The translations under genes were made by a program, and so were the position numbers. Below the pieces are notes generated by a model. That model did not search any database and had not been told where the DNA came from. It saw nothing but the letters and a program-made list of their open reading frames with translations. Source: an uncultured Paracoccaceae bacterium (lineage in GTDB: Bacteria > Pseudomonadota > Alphaproteobacteria > Rhodobacterales > Rhodobacteraceae). Taken from it: DNA of 64,000 bases. Location of the stretch: positions 568,224 through 632,223 of the forward strand of contig CANMWG010000002.1 of the NCBI GenBank assembly GCA_947501555.1. Direction: 5' to 3'. Of this stretch, positions 27,297 to 35,881 are shown one piece after another (the stretch's first letter is position 1; each line of letters begins with the position of its first letter).

Positions 27297-28573
27297 TGTT
27301 TGACCTGCTGATCAAGGGCGGCACCCTGCCGGATGGGGAAATCGCCGACATCGGGATTACCGGTGATACGATCACAACCATCGGCAAGCTTGATGGCGCG
27401 CAGGCTGGTCAAACCATCGATGCAACGGGCGATCTGGTCAGCCCACCCTTTGTCGACCCGCATTTTCATATGGACGCAACACTGTCCTACGGGACCCCGC
27501 GCATCAATGTCTCTGGCACGCTACTGGAGGGGATCGGATTATGGGGCGAGCTGAAGCAGGTGATGACCCAAGATGAGGTGGTCGACCGTGCACTGACCTA
27601 TTGTGATTGGGCGGCCAGCATGGGGCTGCTTGCGATCCGCAGCCATGTGGATGTTTGTGATGATCGTCTGTTGGGCGTTGAGGCCTTGTTAGACGTCCGT
27701 GAACAGGTCAAGGACTACATCGATCTGCAACTGGTGGCCTTTCCACAAGATGGATTTTACCGTGATCCGACGGCGCGCGAAAACACGATCCGCGCGCTGG
27801 ATATGGGTGTCGATGTGGTGGGTGGTATCCCGCATTTTGAACGGACGATGGCCGATGGGGCCGCCTCTGTAACAGAGCTTTGCGAACTTGCGGCTGCCCG
27901 GGGCCTACAGGTTGATATGCATTGCGACGAAACCGATGATCCGATGTCGCGCCATATTGAGACTTTGGCCTACGAAACCCAAAGACTGGGTTTGCAGGGT
28001 CGGGTCGCCGGGTCGCATCTGACCTCGATGCATTCGATGGATAATTACTATGTGTCCAAACTGCTCCCTCTGATGGCCGAGGCGCAGATTAACGCCATTC
28101 CGAACCCGCTGATCAACATCGTTCTGCAAGGGCGGCATGATACATACCCCAAACGCCGGGGGCTGACCCGGGTCAAGGAAATGCAGGCGCATGGGATCAA
28201 TGTCGGCTGGGGGCAAGATTGCGTATTGGATCCTTGGTATTCGCTTGGAACGGCGGACATGCTGGATGTGGCTTTCATGGGGTTACACGTCGCGCAGATG
28301 ACCAGCCCGGCTGAGATGCGGACTTGCTTCGATATGGTCACGACACATAATGCGAAGACGATGGGACTTGCGGATTACGGGCTGCACGTTGGGGCTAAGG
28401 CCTCGCTGATCATTCTTGACGCGGGCGACCCGATTGAGGCCTTACGGCTGCGCGCCACGCGATTGCACGTCATTGCAAAGGGCAAAGTCATCAGCCAGAG
28501 CGCGCGCGCTGACGCGAAAATATCGCTACCGGGACGACCGCCTACCTCGCGGCGCCGCCATCAGGTCGATTGA
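27296..28573 (+). CDS. Cytosine-deaminase-like amidohydrolase
   Basis: A 425-residue metal-dependent hydrolase of the CodA branch. Ligand motifs are DPHFHMD (first two His), MHCDETDDP (His plus general-base Glu), GSHLTSMHS (His) and GWGQDCVLDPWY (Asp). The C-terminal beta-sandwich (ASLIILDAGDPIEALRL) is typical. It belongs to cytosine deaminase and related aminohydrolases that act on cytosine, creatinine, isoguanine or other cyclic amidines. The coupling to the BMP importer suggests that it processes the imported base. The last 15 residues are Arg-rich and unlike the family, perhaps a shifted end. Confidence 0.88.
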   Translation: MFDLLIKGGTLPDGEIADIGITGDTITTIGKLDGAQAGQTIDATGDLVSPPFVDPHFHMDATLSYGTPRINVSGTLLEGIGLWGELKQVMTQDEVVDRALTYCDWAASMGLLAIRSHVDVCDDRLLGVEALLDVREQVKDYIDLQLVAFPQDGFYRDPTARENTIRALDMGVDVVGGIPHFERTMADGAASVTELCELAAARGLQVDMHCDETDDPMSRHIETLAYETQRLGLQGRVAGSHLTSMHSMDNYYVSKLLPLMAEAQINAIPNPLINIVLQGRHDTYPKRRGLTRVKEMQAHGINVGWGQDCVLDPWYSLGTADMLDVAFMGLHVAQMTSPAEMRTCFDMVTTHNAKTMGLADYGLHVGAKASLIILDAGDPIEALRLRATRLHVIAKGKVISQSARADAKISLPGRPPTSRRRHQVD

Positions 28574-28589
28574 GCCGGACGATACGGGA

Positions 28590-28607
28590 CTAGGGTACTG
28601 ACCCTAG
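28590..28607 (+). terminator. Short stem-loop after the importer operon
   Basis: CTAGGGT (28590-28596) and ACCCTAG (28601-28607) with loop ACTG, 17 bases past the amidohydrolase stop. No T-run follows. It is a possible end-of-operon structure. Confidence 0.45.
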
Positions 28608-28699
28608 GTACGATATTGCCGCTCTTCGAATTGTCCAAAGCGTAGCCAGTGGTCCGCTGCATCTACACCTGCTTTGGCAACATCGGGGTTCAATAATTT

Positions 28700-29653
28700 T
28701 TAGGTTTCTGCGTCAACGTCATCTGGTACCGATGTTGCGACAGGTTTTTCGGTTGCCGTCACCGAAAGAAGGCGACGTTCGCGGGGGATCTGTGACTGGA
28801 TCAACTCCCAAGCCAAGCGGTCAGTCACAACGCCAAACGCCTCGCGCAAAATGTCACAACCTGCGTTCTCAATTATCGTGCCGTAGATTTCTTGCTCTGT
28901 CTGTCCCGTTGAAAGGTCACTGCGTAGAATTTGCGGCCACCAATCGGAGTTGTCCGCATAAGAAAGCAATTCTGCCAGCTCAGACCTGCCTGAATGACGC
29001 GAAACATGTCGCCGCGCCGCGAAATGCAATACAGTATATGCGGGCGATACCGCCAAAGGTACCGTCGGGTTCGCGGTCAATATTTGCTTCCAAAGATGCC
29101 AGTCGCCAGCTTTTTCGATATCTTCGGGCCAAGCTGCAGGATCATCGAGCGCATCGCGACGATACGCAAAACATGATGCTGGCAAGCTATTTCTCTGATC
29201 TGCAAATACTGCGGCCTCATCTGGTAGCGCAAGATTGTTGGGAAACGGTGCCGCTATTCCGTCCGATGATACCCACGCCGCGCGCGTACAGGCGAGCACT
29301 GCACCGGCATCAAGCTGCCGTTTCAGCAGCATTAGATGATCGGGAAACAGTAGGTCATCATCGGACAAGAACGCTATATAACGCCCCCTGGCTTGTCGGA
29401 GCGCTACGTTGCGATTTGCGTAGCCAAATCCGGGTGCTTTCGGCAAATCCATCCAGGTAATGCGCTTGTCTTTGAACCCCAACACAGCCTCGGCTGTACC
29501 ATCTTCGGCACCATCGCCCACAACCAACAATTCAAAGCTTTGAACTTGCTGCGCCAGAATAGACCTAATCGCGAAGCTGATGACATCTGACCGGGCATGT
29601 GTGGGTAGCAGGATTGAAAACTCTTGGTCGTTTCCGCCAACGTCATCAGGCAT
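28700..29653 (-). CDS. Glycosyltransferase family 2
   Basis: A 317-residue GT-A fold enzyme. FSILLPTHARSDVISFAIRS opens the nucleotide-binding half, VVGDGAEDGT gives the first acidic pair, and YIAFLSDDDLLFPDHL holds the DxD metal site. The C-terminal third (WPEDIEKAGDWHLWKQIL) has the acceptor-side ED/W pattern. It would add a sugar to a polysaccharide, lipid or protein acceptor at the inner face of the membrane; there is no membrane segment. Its ATG overlaps the stop of the small upstream gene. The two genes are isolated from any polysaccharide cluster. Confidence 0.85.
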   Translation of the reverse strand: MPDDVGGNDQEFSILLPTHARSDVISFAIRSILAQQVQSFELLVVGDGAEDGTAEAVLGFKDKRITWMDLPKAPGFGYANRNVALRQARGRYIAFLSDDDLLFPDHLMLLKRQLDAGAVLACTRAAWVSSDGIAAPFPNNLALPDEAAVFADQRNSLPASCFAYRRDALDDPAAWPEDIEKAGDWHLWKQILTANPTVPLAVSPAYTVLHFAARRHVSRHSGRSELAELLSYADNSDWWPQILRSDLSTGQTEQEIYGTIIENAGCDILREAFGVVTDRLAWELIQSQIPRERRLLSVTATEKPVATSVPDDVDAET

Positions 29654-29939
29654 TTAAGTCACCAAAGTCGTGCGGGATCAAATCAGTGTCGCGCGGCAGG
29701 TGATACTGATCGGGATCTTTGCGATTATCTTGGATCGTCGGAAAGTTGGTGACAGTCAGATCATTCGCGCCAAGGGTTTGTTCAAAGTGCTTGGGCTGCA
29801 TTGATCCGCTCTTCATCAGTTTGCTTGGTTTACTCAAAAAGAATTTGAATGTTCGCTGCTTGAAGATATGCTCCCCAACCGAAGCAACAGGACAACTGTA
29901 TGCGAATTGCATACTCGCTTCAACTGACCTGCCAATCAC
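29646..29939 (-). CDS. Unknown small protein overlapping the glycosyltransferase gene
   Basis: A 97-residue frame (GTG start at 29939; ATG at 29912 would give 88 residues). It is polar, without membrane or signal segments; the second half (HFEQTLGANDLTVTNFPTIQ, then NRKDPDQYHLPRD) looks like real protein. It resembles the tail of a larger transferase, and could be a remnant of one. The 8-base overlap with the next gene implies coupling. I do not recognise a family. Confidence 0.4.
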   Translation of the reverse strand: MIGRSVEASMQFAYSCPVASVGEHIFKQRTFKFFLSKPSKLMKSGSMQPKHFEQTLGANDLTVTNFPTIQDNRKDPDQYHLPRDTDLIPHDFGDLNA

Positions 29940-30188
29940 CGATACAAGAATGGATATTTCGCCACTAACGCATTCAATTCATCCTCTTGTACTCCCTTGT
30001 CGGGTGTCATGACATTGGTTGCGTCGTGGTGGATCAAATAAGAAGACCCAGCGCTATGTTTGGGGACAAATGCATTGTTAGCTTGTGCATAATCACAAGG
30101 AATGTCTCACAAATGAAGCTTGCCGCATTTACACCAATTCATTTTCTAAACCTGCCCGGGGCGTTCCGTATGGAATGGCTTGTGACAA

Positions 30189-31298
30189 ATGATTGAGCTG
30201 TCCGAGCTGGACAAACGCGGCGTTTACTTGGGCCGGTTTTGGGGAACCAATGGTCCTGGTATCATTCGTGTGGTTAACGGTCAGTGCACAGATATCACGC
30301 ATCCTGTTGCCCCAACAATCCGTGATATTCTAGAACGCTCTGACCCGCTCAGTTATACCTGCAATGCCTCCGGGAAAAGTGTTCACCCAGAAACGTTGTT
30401 AGCGCCCTGTGATCTGCAAGCGATTAAGGCTTGCGGAGTCACTTTTGCAGAGTCGATGCTTGAGCGTGTGATCGAAGAACGCGCAGGTGGTGATCCTTCC
30501 CGTGCTGCGGATTTGCGTGATGCACTATCTGGCATTATCGGCGGGGCTATTGCGACATTGCGCCCCGGCTCTGACGCGGCCCAGCGCGTCAAGGAAACAC
30601 TCATCGCGGAAGGCATGTGGTCCCAATATCTAGAAGTCGGGATCGGCCCCGATGCAGAAGTCTTCACCAAAGCGCAGACCATGTCTGCTGTTGGTCCAGA
30701 TGCAATGATCGGATTGCACCCGATTTCCAAGTGGAACAACCCAGAACCTGAGATCGTTCTAGCTGTAAACAGTCGCGGTGAAGTTCCCGGTGTGACCCTT
30801 GGAAATGACGTGAACCTGCGAGACGTTGAAGGGCGCTCTGCCCTGTTGTTGGGCAAGGCTAAAGACAACAATGCGTCTTGTGCGATTGGCCCGTTGATCC
30901 GGCTGTTTGACGAGCATTTCACCATGGATGATGTCCGGCAGGCTGAACTGTTGCTGCATGTCAGGGGTGAGGATGGCTTCGCCCTTGAGGGCACGTCTTC
31001 AATGGCCAAGATCAGCCGCGATCCGATGGATCTGGTTGCACAAACCATTGGTGATCATCACCAATATCCCGATGGGTTCATGCTGTTCCTTGGCACTCTT
31101 TTCGCACCTACGAAAGACCGCGACGTTGCAGGTGAGGGCTTTACGCACCACATTGGCGATGTTGTCAGCATCTCATGTGCGGGGCTTGGGACGCTTGTGA
31201 ATACCGTCGCCCTGTCGCCTGATTGCCCACCGTGGACCTTTGGCACGTCGCATCTTATGCGCAATCTGGCGGCGCGTGGCTTGTTGCAAGAACACTAA
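30189..31298 (+). CDS. Fumarylacetoacetate hydrolase (FAH) family protein
   Basis: A 369-residue enzyme with the FAH C-terminal domain at about residues 170-350. The acidic metal site is in NNPEPEIVLAVNSRGEV (E-P-E-I-V-L), followed by GVTLGNDVNLRDVEGRSALL and KAKDNNASCAIGPLI. The N-terminal region has GRFWGTNGPGIIRV and GVTFAESMLERV. The length fits the longer FAH subgroup that includes sugar-acid dehydratases and 2-keto-acid hydrolases such as those of the L-arabinonate pathway. The exact reaction is not determined. The ribosome site is weak. It is convergent with the large minus-strand cluster. Confidence 0.85.
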   Translation: MIELSELDKRGVYLGRFWGTNGPGIIRVVNGQCTDITHPVAPTIRDILERSDPLSYTCNASGKSVHPETLLAPCDLQAIKACGVTFAESMLERVIEERAGGDPSRAADLRDALSGIIGGAIATLRPGSDAAQRVKETLIAEGMWSQYLEVGIGPDAEVFTKAQTMSAVGPDAMIGLHPISKWNNPEPEIVLAVNSRGEVPGVTLGNDVNLRDVEGRSALLLGKAKDNNASCAIGPLIRLFDEHFTMDDVRQAELLLHVRGEDGFALEGTSSMAKISRDPMDLVAQTIGDHHQYPDGFMLFLGTLFAPTKDRDVAGEGFTHHIGDVVSISCAGLGTLVNTVALSPDCPPWTFGTSHLMRNLAARGLLQEH

Positions 31299-31309
31299 TT
31301 GCGCATACA

Positions 31310-31352
31310 GAAGCTGTACAGATTGCGTACATACGCCGTACGTACAGCCTTC
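31310..31352. terminator. Nested hairpins between convergent genes
   Basis: GAAGCTGTAC (31310-31319) pairs with GTACAGCCTTC (31342-31352) with one bulged base. Inside it, GCGTA/TACGC (31325-31336) forms a second small hairpin. It fills the 62-base gap between the FAH gene and the end of the large minus-strand cluster and may terminate both. U-tracts are weak. Confidence 0.5.
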
Positions 31353-31360
31353 AAATCTGG

Positions 31361-32950
31361 CTATGTCAGCGCGGCGATCACCGCATCCGTTCGCGTAACC
31401 GTCGCCACATTCTGCATCGCATAGTTGATCGACGCCTGGTGCCATTCGGCGTTCATCGTCGAACAAGCATCTTCGGGTACGATCATCCGGAACCCTTTGT
31501 CGGCCCCGGTGCGGGTTGTGTGTTCGACGCTCATATTCGTCCAGCTTCCGGTGTTGATGATCGTGTCCCGCCCGCCGTGATGCAGGTAGGCCTCAAGCCG
31601 TGAGGTTTCCCAGGCGCTCATACTCATCTTCTCGACAATCAAATCACCCGATTGCGGTTCGACCCCCGGGGCGGGCTCAACACCCCATGTGCCGCGCACC
31701 AGTGCTTTGTGTTCTTTCAATCCCTGCTGTAGCGGCGCGTGTTGCGCCAGATAAGGCGCACCGGGTTCCAGCACCATCCAGACGTGGATGATCATCCCGC
31801 CCCGCGCCCGCACGGCATCAGCAAGCCGGCGTGCGTTGTTCAGAAGGCCCTGGCTGCGGGCGTGGTCAGGTGATCCGGTATGCGCAAAAGCCCCGCCGTC
31901 CATCATGACGTCGTTTTGGATATCCTGCAGGATCATCGCGGTTTTGCTGCCCTCAATCCGGAAATCCAGCCGGTCCTGCAGCAACAGATCGTTGTTCATC
32001 GTGGTCGTTCCTTGAATTGCAGGGCTGGCCGGTCCTGCCCGCATAAAGGGTTCATCGCGACCGCTTGTCTTCATCTTCAGCGCATAGAGCGAGGTGGTCG
32101 CACAGAGATACAGTGTTGACCAATCTGGCCCGCCCCAATGGAAGTTGGCGATCAGTTCGGGGCAGCTGATTTTGCCGATCAGCACACCGTGGAAGTCGTA
32201 GACCCAGAGCCCGCCGGGTGCCGTGACATAGACGTTTCCATGTTCATCCGCCTTCATGCCATCGGGAACGCCGGGCAAGGTGTCATCAACAATTCCACCG
32301 GCGAAGACACGTGGGTTGATCAACTGCCCATCGGGGGCCACGTCGAACATCCGAATATTTGCCTGTTCGGTATCATTGACCCACATCCATTTCTGACAGG
32401 GCGAAAAGCAAAGCCCGTTTGGTTGGGTGAACATCGACCGTTCCACAACCAATTGCGGTTCATCCCCCGGTTTATGACCGGGTGGCATGCGGTAGACCCC
32501 CTGGAAGCTTTGCTGGGTGTCGCGCAACGTGCCAAAACCTTCCATCCGCCCATAGGTCGGGTCGGTGAAATAGATTGAGCCATCATTCCCCACCACAATA
32601 TCATTGGGGCTGTTCAGCTCTTTGCCCTCAAAATGCGAACACATCACCTCGCGCGTGCCATCCGGTCTGATCCGCGCCACGGAACTGGTCGTATGTTCGC
32701 AAACCAACAGGTTCAGGTTGGCATCGTAGGTCATGCCATTGCCCTTATTGGTAGGCCGGGCGATTTCGGTGATCGCTTCGCCGGGCTTATAGCGCCTGCG
32801 GACATTGCCCGGAATATCCGAAAAGATCAGCGATTGATCATGTGGGTGCCAAAGCGGTCCCTCGGTAAAGATGTAGCCGGTCCCGAGGTGGTCGAGCGGC
32901 GCGTTGACGTCGACAAGGTTATGGAAACTGTCTGCGATGGCTTGGTGCAT
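31361..32950 (-). CDS. SMP-30/gluconolactonase - isochorismatase fusion
   Basis: A 529-residue frame joining two enzymes. Residues 1 to about 305 are a six-bladed SMP-30/gluconolactonase propeller: YIFTEGPLWHPHDQSLIFSD, with Glu as metal ligand, ELNSPNDIVVGNDGSIYFTD and LPGVPDGMKADEHGNVYV, which hold Asn and Asp ligands. Residues 318-529 are an isochorismatase-like domain with Asp343 (LQDIQND) and Lys441 (VEKMSMSAW). The catalytic Cys position is Ser474 (TNMSVEHTT). The second part has its own ATG at 31999 with AAGGA upstream, so it may also be made separately as a 212-residue protein. It is last in the large minus-strand run. Lactone opening followed by amide or ester hydrolysis is a possible role. 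Confidence 0.85.
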   Translation of the reverse strand: MHQAIADSFHNLVDVNAPLDHLGTGYIFTEGPLWHPHDQSLIFSDIPGNVRRRYKPGEAITEIARPTNKGNGMTYDANLNLLVCEHTTSSVARIRPDGTREVMCSHFEGKELNSPNDIVVGNDGSIYFTDPTYGRMEGFGTLRDTQQSFQGVYRMPPGHKPGDEPQLVVERSMFTQPNGLCFSPCQKWMWVNDTEQANIRMFDVAPDGQLINPRVFAGGIVDDTLPGVPDGMKADEHGNVYVTAPGGLWVYDFHGVLIGKISCPELIANFHWGGPDWSTLYLCATTSLYALKMKTSGRDEPFMRAGPASPAIQGTTTMNNDLLLQDRLDFRIEGSKTAMILQDIQNDVMMDGGAFAHTGSPDHARSQGLLNNARRLADAVRARGGMIIHVWMVLEPGAPYLAQHAPLQQGLKEHKALVRGTWGVEPAPGVEPQSGDLIVEKMSMSAWETSRLEAYLHHGGRDTIINTGSWTNMSVEHTTRTGADKGFRMIVPEDACSTMNAEWHQASINYAMQNVATVTRTDAVIAALT

Positions 32951-33000
32951 GGTTTGCTCAATGGTGCAAAGGGCGGCCCCTGACCGCGGGTGGGGTGAAG

Positions 33001-33047
33001 CCCCCGCCCATGGGGGCGGTCGGGGGCTGCCCGGCGATCCGCCGGGC
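33001..33047. repeat. Two GC-rich hairpins between hydrolase genes
   Basis: CCGCCC-ATGG-GGGCGG lies near 33004-33019, and GCCCGGCG-ATC-CGCCGGGC at 33029-33047 is perfect. Both lie in the 108-base gap between the lactonase stop and the SMP-30 start. They may slow or partly terminate transcription or protect the upstream mRNA. Confidence 0.65.
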
Positions 33048-33058
33048 GGTTCATCAAA

Positions 33059-33907
33059 TCAGACGGGGAACCAAGGCCGATCTGGCAGGGTTTCTGTCAT
33101 TGGACCGGGCACTTGCATGCCAAGACGACCCACCACCTTTTGCCGTTCAATTTTGGCGGGCTTGTCATGGATCGGCAGCAGGAAGGTGTAGTTGTTCAGC
33201 AGCTTCTTGATCGCGCCCTTTTCTTCCCGCTTGGTCTGGGAATGGTTCCCGGTGACGCGCGGCTCCATCCAGTTGTTCGTCATCACATGGTTCACGATCT
33301 GATCGTTGAAATCATAGATGACATCACCGCAGATGCAGGCGAGCCCCTCAGCCGTTTCGACGATCACATTCATCGACCCTTCGGTATGCGCGCCCGCAGC
33401 TTCGCACCAAACGCCGGGGATGATTTCCTCGGCCCCGGTGATGTCCAGATCAAGGAAACGGATCGCTTCGGGTTCGTAGATCCGGTCCACAAGATGCTTG
33501 ATATCGGGCTTGGGATATTGCGGATACATGATGCCCGAGACGCTGAATTCCATCTCGCGCCGGTTCAGGCAGACGGTCGTATTCATCGGAAACAGATCAT
33601 CCTTGCCCGCGTGGTCAATATGCAAATGGGTATGCAGGATATAGCGGATATCGCCTAGCTTCAGCCCGTGATTGGCCAGTTGATTTTCAATCATGTTGTC
33701 GTGGAACTGCAGCCCGCGCATACCCAACGATTCCATGATCGCATTATCCCGATAGCCGGTATCCACGAGCACCGGATATTCGCCACCGGTGATCAGAAAG
33801 CCGTAGACCGGCACCCGCCGGGTCCGCCCGCATTCGTGCCCCAGCACCAGAAAACTGGTTTCAAGCTCGATATCACCATAATCGAGCACGTGAATTTGTA
33901 ACGCCAT
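33059..33907 (-). CDS. Metallo-beta-lactamase-fold lactonase (AHL-lactonase family)
   Basis: A 282-residue soluble protein with the zinc motif HTHLHIDHAG (HxHxDH), a later His in AGAHTEGSMN and Asp in CGDVIYDFND, so both metals can bind. The arrangement and length fit the N-acyl-homoserine-lactonase branch. The context, beside an SMP-30 propeller and a fuconolactonase-like amidohydrolase, suggests that the natural substrate is a catabolic lactone and not a quorum signal; this is inference. The gene starts 12 bases after the amidohydrolase stop. Confidence 0.88.
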   Translation of the reverse strand: MALQIHVLDYGDIELETSFLVLGHECGRTRRVPVYGFLITGGEYPVLVDTGYRDNAIMESLGMRGLQFHDNMIENQLANHGLKLGDIRYILHTHLHIDHAGKDDLFPMNTTVCLNRREMEFSVSGIMYPQYPKPDIKHLVDRIYEPEAIRFLDLDITGAEEIIPGVWCEAAGAHTEGSMNVIVETAEGLACICGDVIYDFNDQIVNHVMTNNWMEPRVTGNHSQTKREEKGAIKKLLNNYTFLLPIHDKPAKIERQKVVGRLGMQVPGPMTETLPDRPWFPV

Positions 33908-33919
33908 GTTATCCTCCCT

Positions 33920-34792
33920 TCACAGCCGGTACACCCGCGCTGCCGTATCGTTGAAAATTGCTTTTTGCTTCTTTTTCGACAGGCCGCTGGCTGCGTCCTG
34001 AAAGGCGTTGAACAGCTGCAGGTAACTGGTCCAGAGCTTCTCAATCGGGAAGTTGGACCCAAACATGCAGCGGTCTGCGCCAAATAGTTTTTCGGTGTCG
34101 GTGATCATCTGGGCGATGAAATCCGGGTCGTTTTTGTGGATGAACGTCCCGAACGCCGATAGTTTCGTCACCACGTTGGGGCAATCGGCGAGCTGCTTCA
34201 TCCCTTCTATCCAAGCCTTGTGGCCTGCGTCGGTCCGGTCTTCTTTCATGCCTGCGTGCTGCAGGATGAAGGTCACATTTGGACAGGCTTTGGCCAGTTC
34301 AGCCGCCCCTTCCATCTGCCCCGCAAAGACCTGCAGATCGAAAGACCAACCATAGTCGGCCAACCGAGCTACGTTTTTCTGAATGTCTGGGTTCCGGCAC
34401 ATGTCCGGATCCTGCGCAAACCGATAAAGCGGGTTTTCATGCCAGTGAAACTGTTGCCGAATCCCCCGCATCAGCGGGTATTTCTTCAGCCTGTCCAACT
34501 GGTTGGTGATATCGCCACTGAAGTCCGCGTAGCCGACGATCCCACTGATTGTGCCGTGTTGATCGGCCTGATCCTGGACCCAAGCGACTTCATCCTCAAA
34601 CCAGTTCGGCGCCCAATTGGCCTGCACATAGACGGTTTTGGTAATTCCGGTCCCGCCCAGATCGGCCAGGAATTCAGACGCCGGGTAGTCACGCATGATC
34701 GCCCGGTAAGGTCCAAAGATGCGCGGTTGTTCTGGGCCCAGCAGCCAAGGCAGGTCTTTTTGCAGCCAGATATGGTGGTGTGCGTCGATCAT
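33920..34792 (-). CDS. Amidohydrolase family 2 protein (lactonase-like TIM barrel)
   Basis: A 290-residue TIM-barrel hydrolase. MIDAHHHIW opens with the HxH motif; VYVQANW, GIVGYADFSGD and FILQHAGM (His) follow; a C-terminal GADRCMFGSNFPIEKLW contains the expected Asp/Asn of the family. The size fits the AMH2 branch that includes L-fuconolactonase and muconolactone-type hydrolases. Its ATG follows directly on the VWA gene's TAA. It is one of three candidate lactone hydrolases in a row. Confidence 0.88.
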   Translation of the reverse strand: MIDAHHHIWLQKDLPWLLGPEQPRIFGPYRAIMRDYPASEFLADLGGTGITKTVYVQANWAPNWFEDEVAWVQDQADQHGTISGIVGYADFSGDITNQLDRLKKYPLMRGIRQQFHWHENPLYRFAQDPDMCRNPDIQKNVARLADYGWSFDLQVFAGQMEGAAELAKACPNVTFILQHAGMKEDRTDAGHKAWIEGMKQLADCPNVVTKLSAFGTFIHKNDPDFIAQMITDTEKLFGADRCMFGSNFPIEKLWTSYLQLFNAFQDAASGLSKKKQKAIFNDTAARVYRL

Positions 34793-35881
34793 TTAGCGCC
34801 TCGCCATCGTCAGAATGTGATCGGTGACCGCGGCGGTGGAGCCCCCGTCGCCCAGATAGTCCAAAACCGGCAGAATGCCTGCCAGCCCGGCTGTCCGTGG
34901 TTCATAGTCAGGGTCTGCAGCCAAGGGTGTCAGCCAGTCCAGCCGCCATGCGCTGCGCGACAGGCGGCGCACCGCGTCAATCATCGCCTCTGGCGTGCCA
35001 CGTTCCAGCCCGTCTGACAGGACCAGCACTGCCGCCCCCCGCGCAAATCCGGCGTACCGTGGGACGGCCAGGAATGCGGCCAACGCGTCGCCGATCCGGG
35101 TGCCCCCGTCGATATCAGCGATTGCGGCGGCGGCGCGAGACATCGCCTGCGCCTGATCTGCGACTTTCAGGGCTTGGGTGATCCGGGTCAGTCGGGTGCC
35201 GAGCGTGAAAACCTCCGCATGGTCAGCGGCTTGCGTGACCGCATGGGCGAGCTGCAACAGGGCTTCTGAGCGGTCCTTCATCGACCCTGACACATCAATC
35301 AACATCAGCACCCGCCGTTGCCGTGTTTTACGTTTGCTTTGGAACAGATGCAGCACTTCGCCGTCACGTTTCGCGGCATCGCGCAAGGTCCGGCGCATGT
35401 CGATGCGGTCGCCGGATTTGCTGCGTTGGCGACGGTGTGATGTGCGGCGGGGCAGTGCGCTGGCGGCTTCGCGGAGCAAGGTTTGCAGCGCCGCACCGTC
35501 CGTTAAGGCGCGTTGTGAAAGCCGTTCGGTCGTTGCCGCTTCGGCCCCGATTTCGCTGTCGTCTTCGTCGGCTTCGATCTGTTGCGTTTCCGCGCCAGGT
35601 TCAAACGCTTCGACGTCATCGTCTTCGTCCCCATCTGCGGGGGCTTGGATCACCTGATCAAGGAATACGGCCCGAAAGATTGCGTCGAATTCAGTGACCC
35701 GCTCAGGTGGAATTGCGAAAAGGGCGCGACCGGCCCGATAGATATCGGTCATATCACCCGGACCCAGAACCCCAATACCTGCAATGAAATCAGTTGTTTG
35801 ATCAGGCGATATGGCAAATCCGGCGCCACGCAGTGCTTGGCCAAACCGGACAAAGGGATCAAGGGCGCGCGGCAGGCTCAT
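34793..35881 (-). CDS. VWA domain protein, CoxE-like
   Basis: A 362-residue soluble protein. A helical N-terminal part and a highly acidic stretch (about 100-125) are followed by a von Willebrand A domain at about 195-355 with an intact metal-ion-dependent adhesion site: LMLIDVSGSMKD, then GGTRIGDAL and VLVLSDGLERG. CoxE and relatives work with the CoxD/MoxR ATPase to mature or activate molybdenum hydroxylases of the CO-dehydrogenase type. The 4-base overlap with the MoxR gene and the adjacent molybdenum enzyme genes fit this. Confidence 0.88.
   Translation of the reverse strand: MSLPRALDPFVRFGQALRGAGFAISPDQTTDFIAGIGVLGPGDMTDIYRAGRALFAIPPERVTEFDAIFRAVFLDQVIQAPADGDEDDDVEAFEPGAETQQIEADEDDSEIGAEAATTERLSQRALTDGAALQTLLREAASALPRRTSHRRQRSKSGDRIDMRRTLRDAAKRDGEVLHLFQSKRKTRQRRVLMLIDVSGSMKDRSEALLQLAHAVTQAADHAEVFTLGTRLTRITQALKVADQAQAMSRAAAAIADIDGGTRIGDALAAFLAVPRYAGFARGAAVLVLSDGLERGTPEAMIDAVRRLSRSAWRLDWLTPLAADPDYEPRTAGLAGILPVLDYLGDGGSTAAVTDHILTMARR

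Noticed and set aside
30112..30196. Possible 27-residue leader peptide before the FAH gene
   Set aside because: AAGGA is present at fair spacing, but there is no regulatory codon run or attenuator hairpin after it.
33059..33907. Quorum-quenching enzyme
   Set aside because: The family resemblance is real, but the catabolic neighbours make another lactone at least as likely.
32138..34083. Several plus-strand frames opposite the hydrolase genes
   Set aside because: All are shadows of well-supported minus-strand enzymes and lack any recognisable domain.
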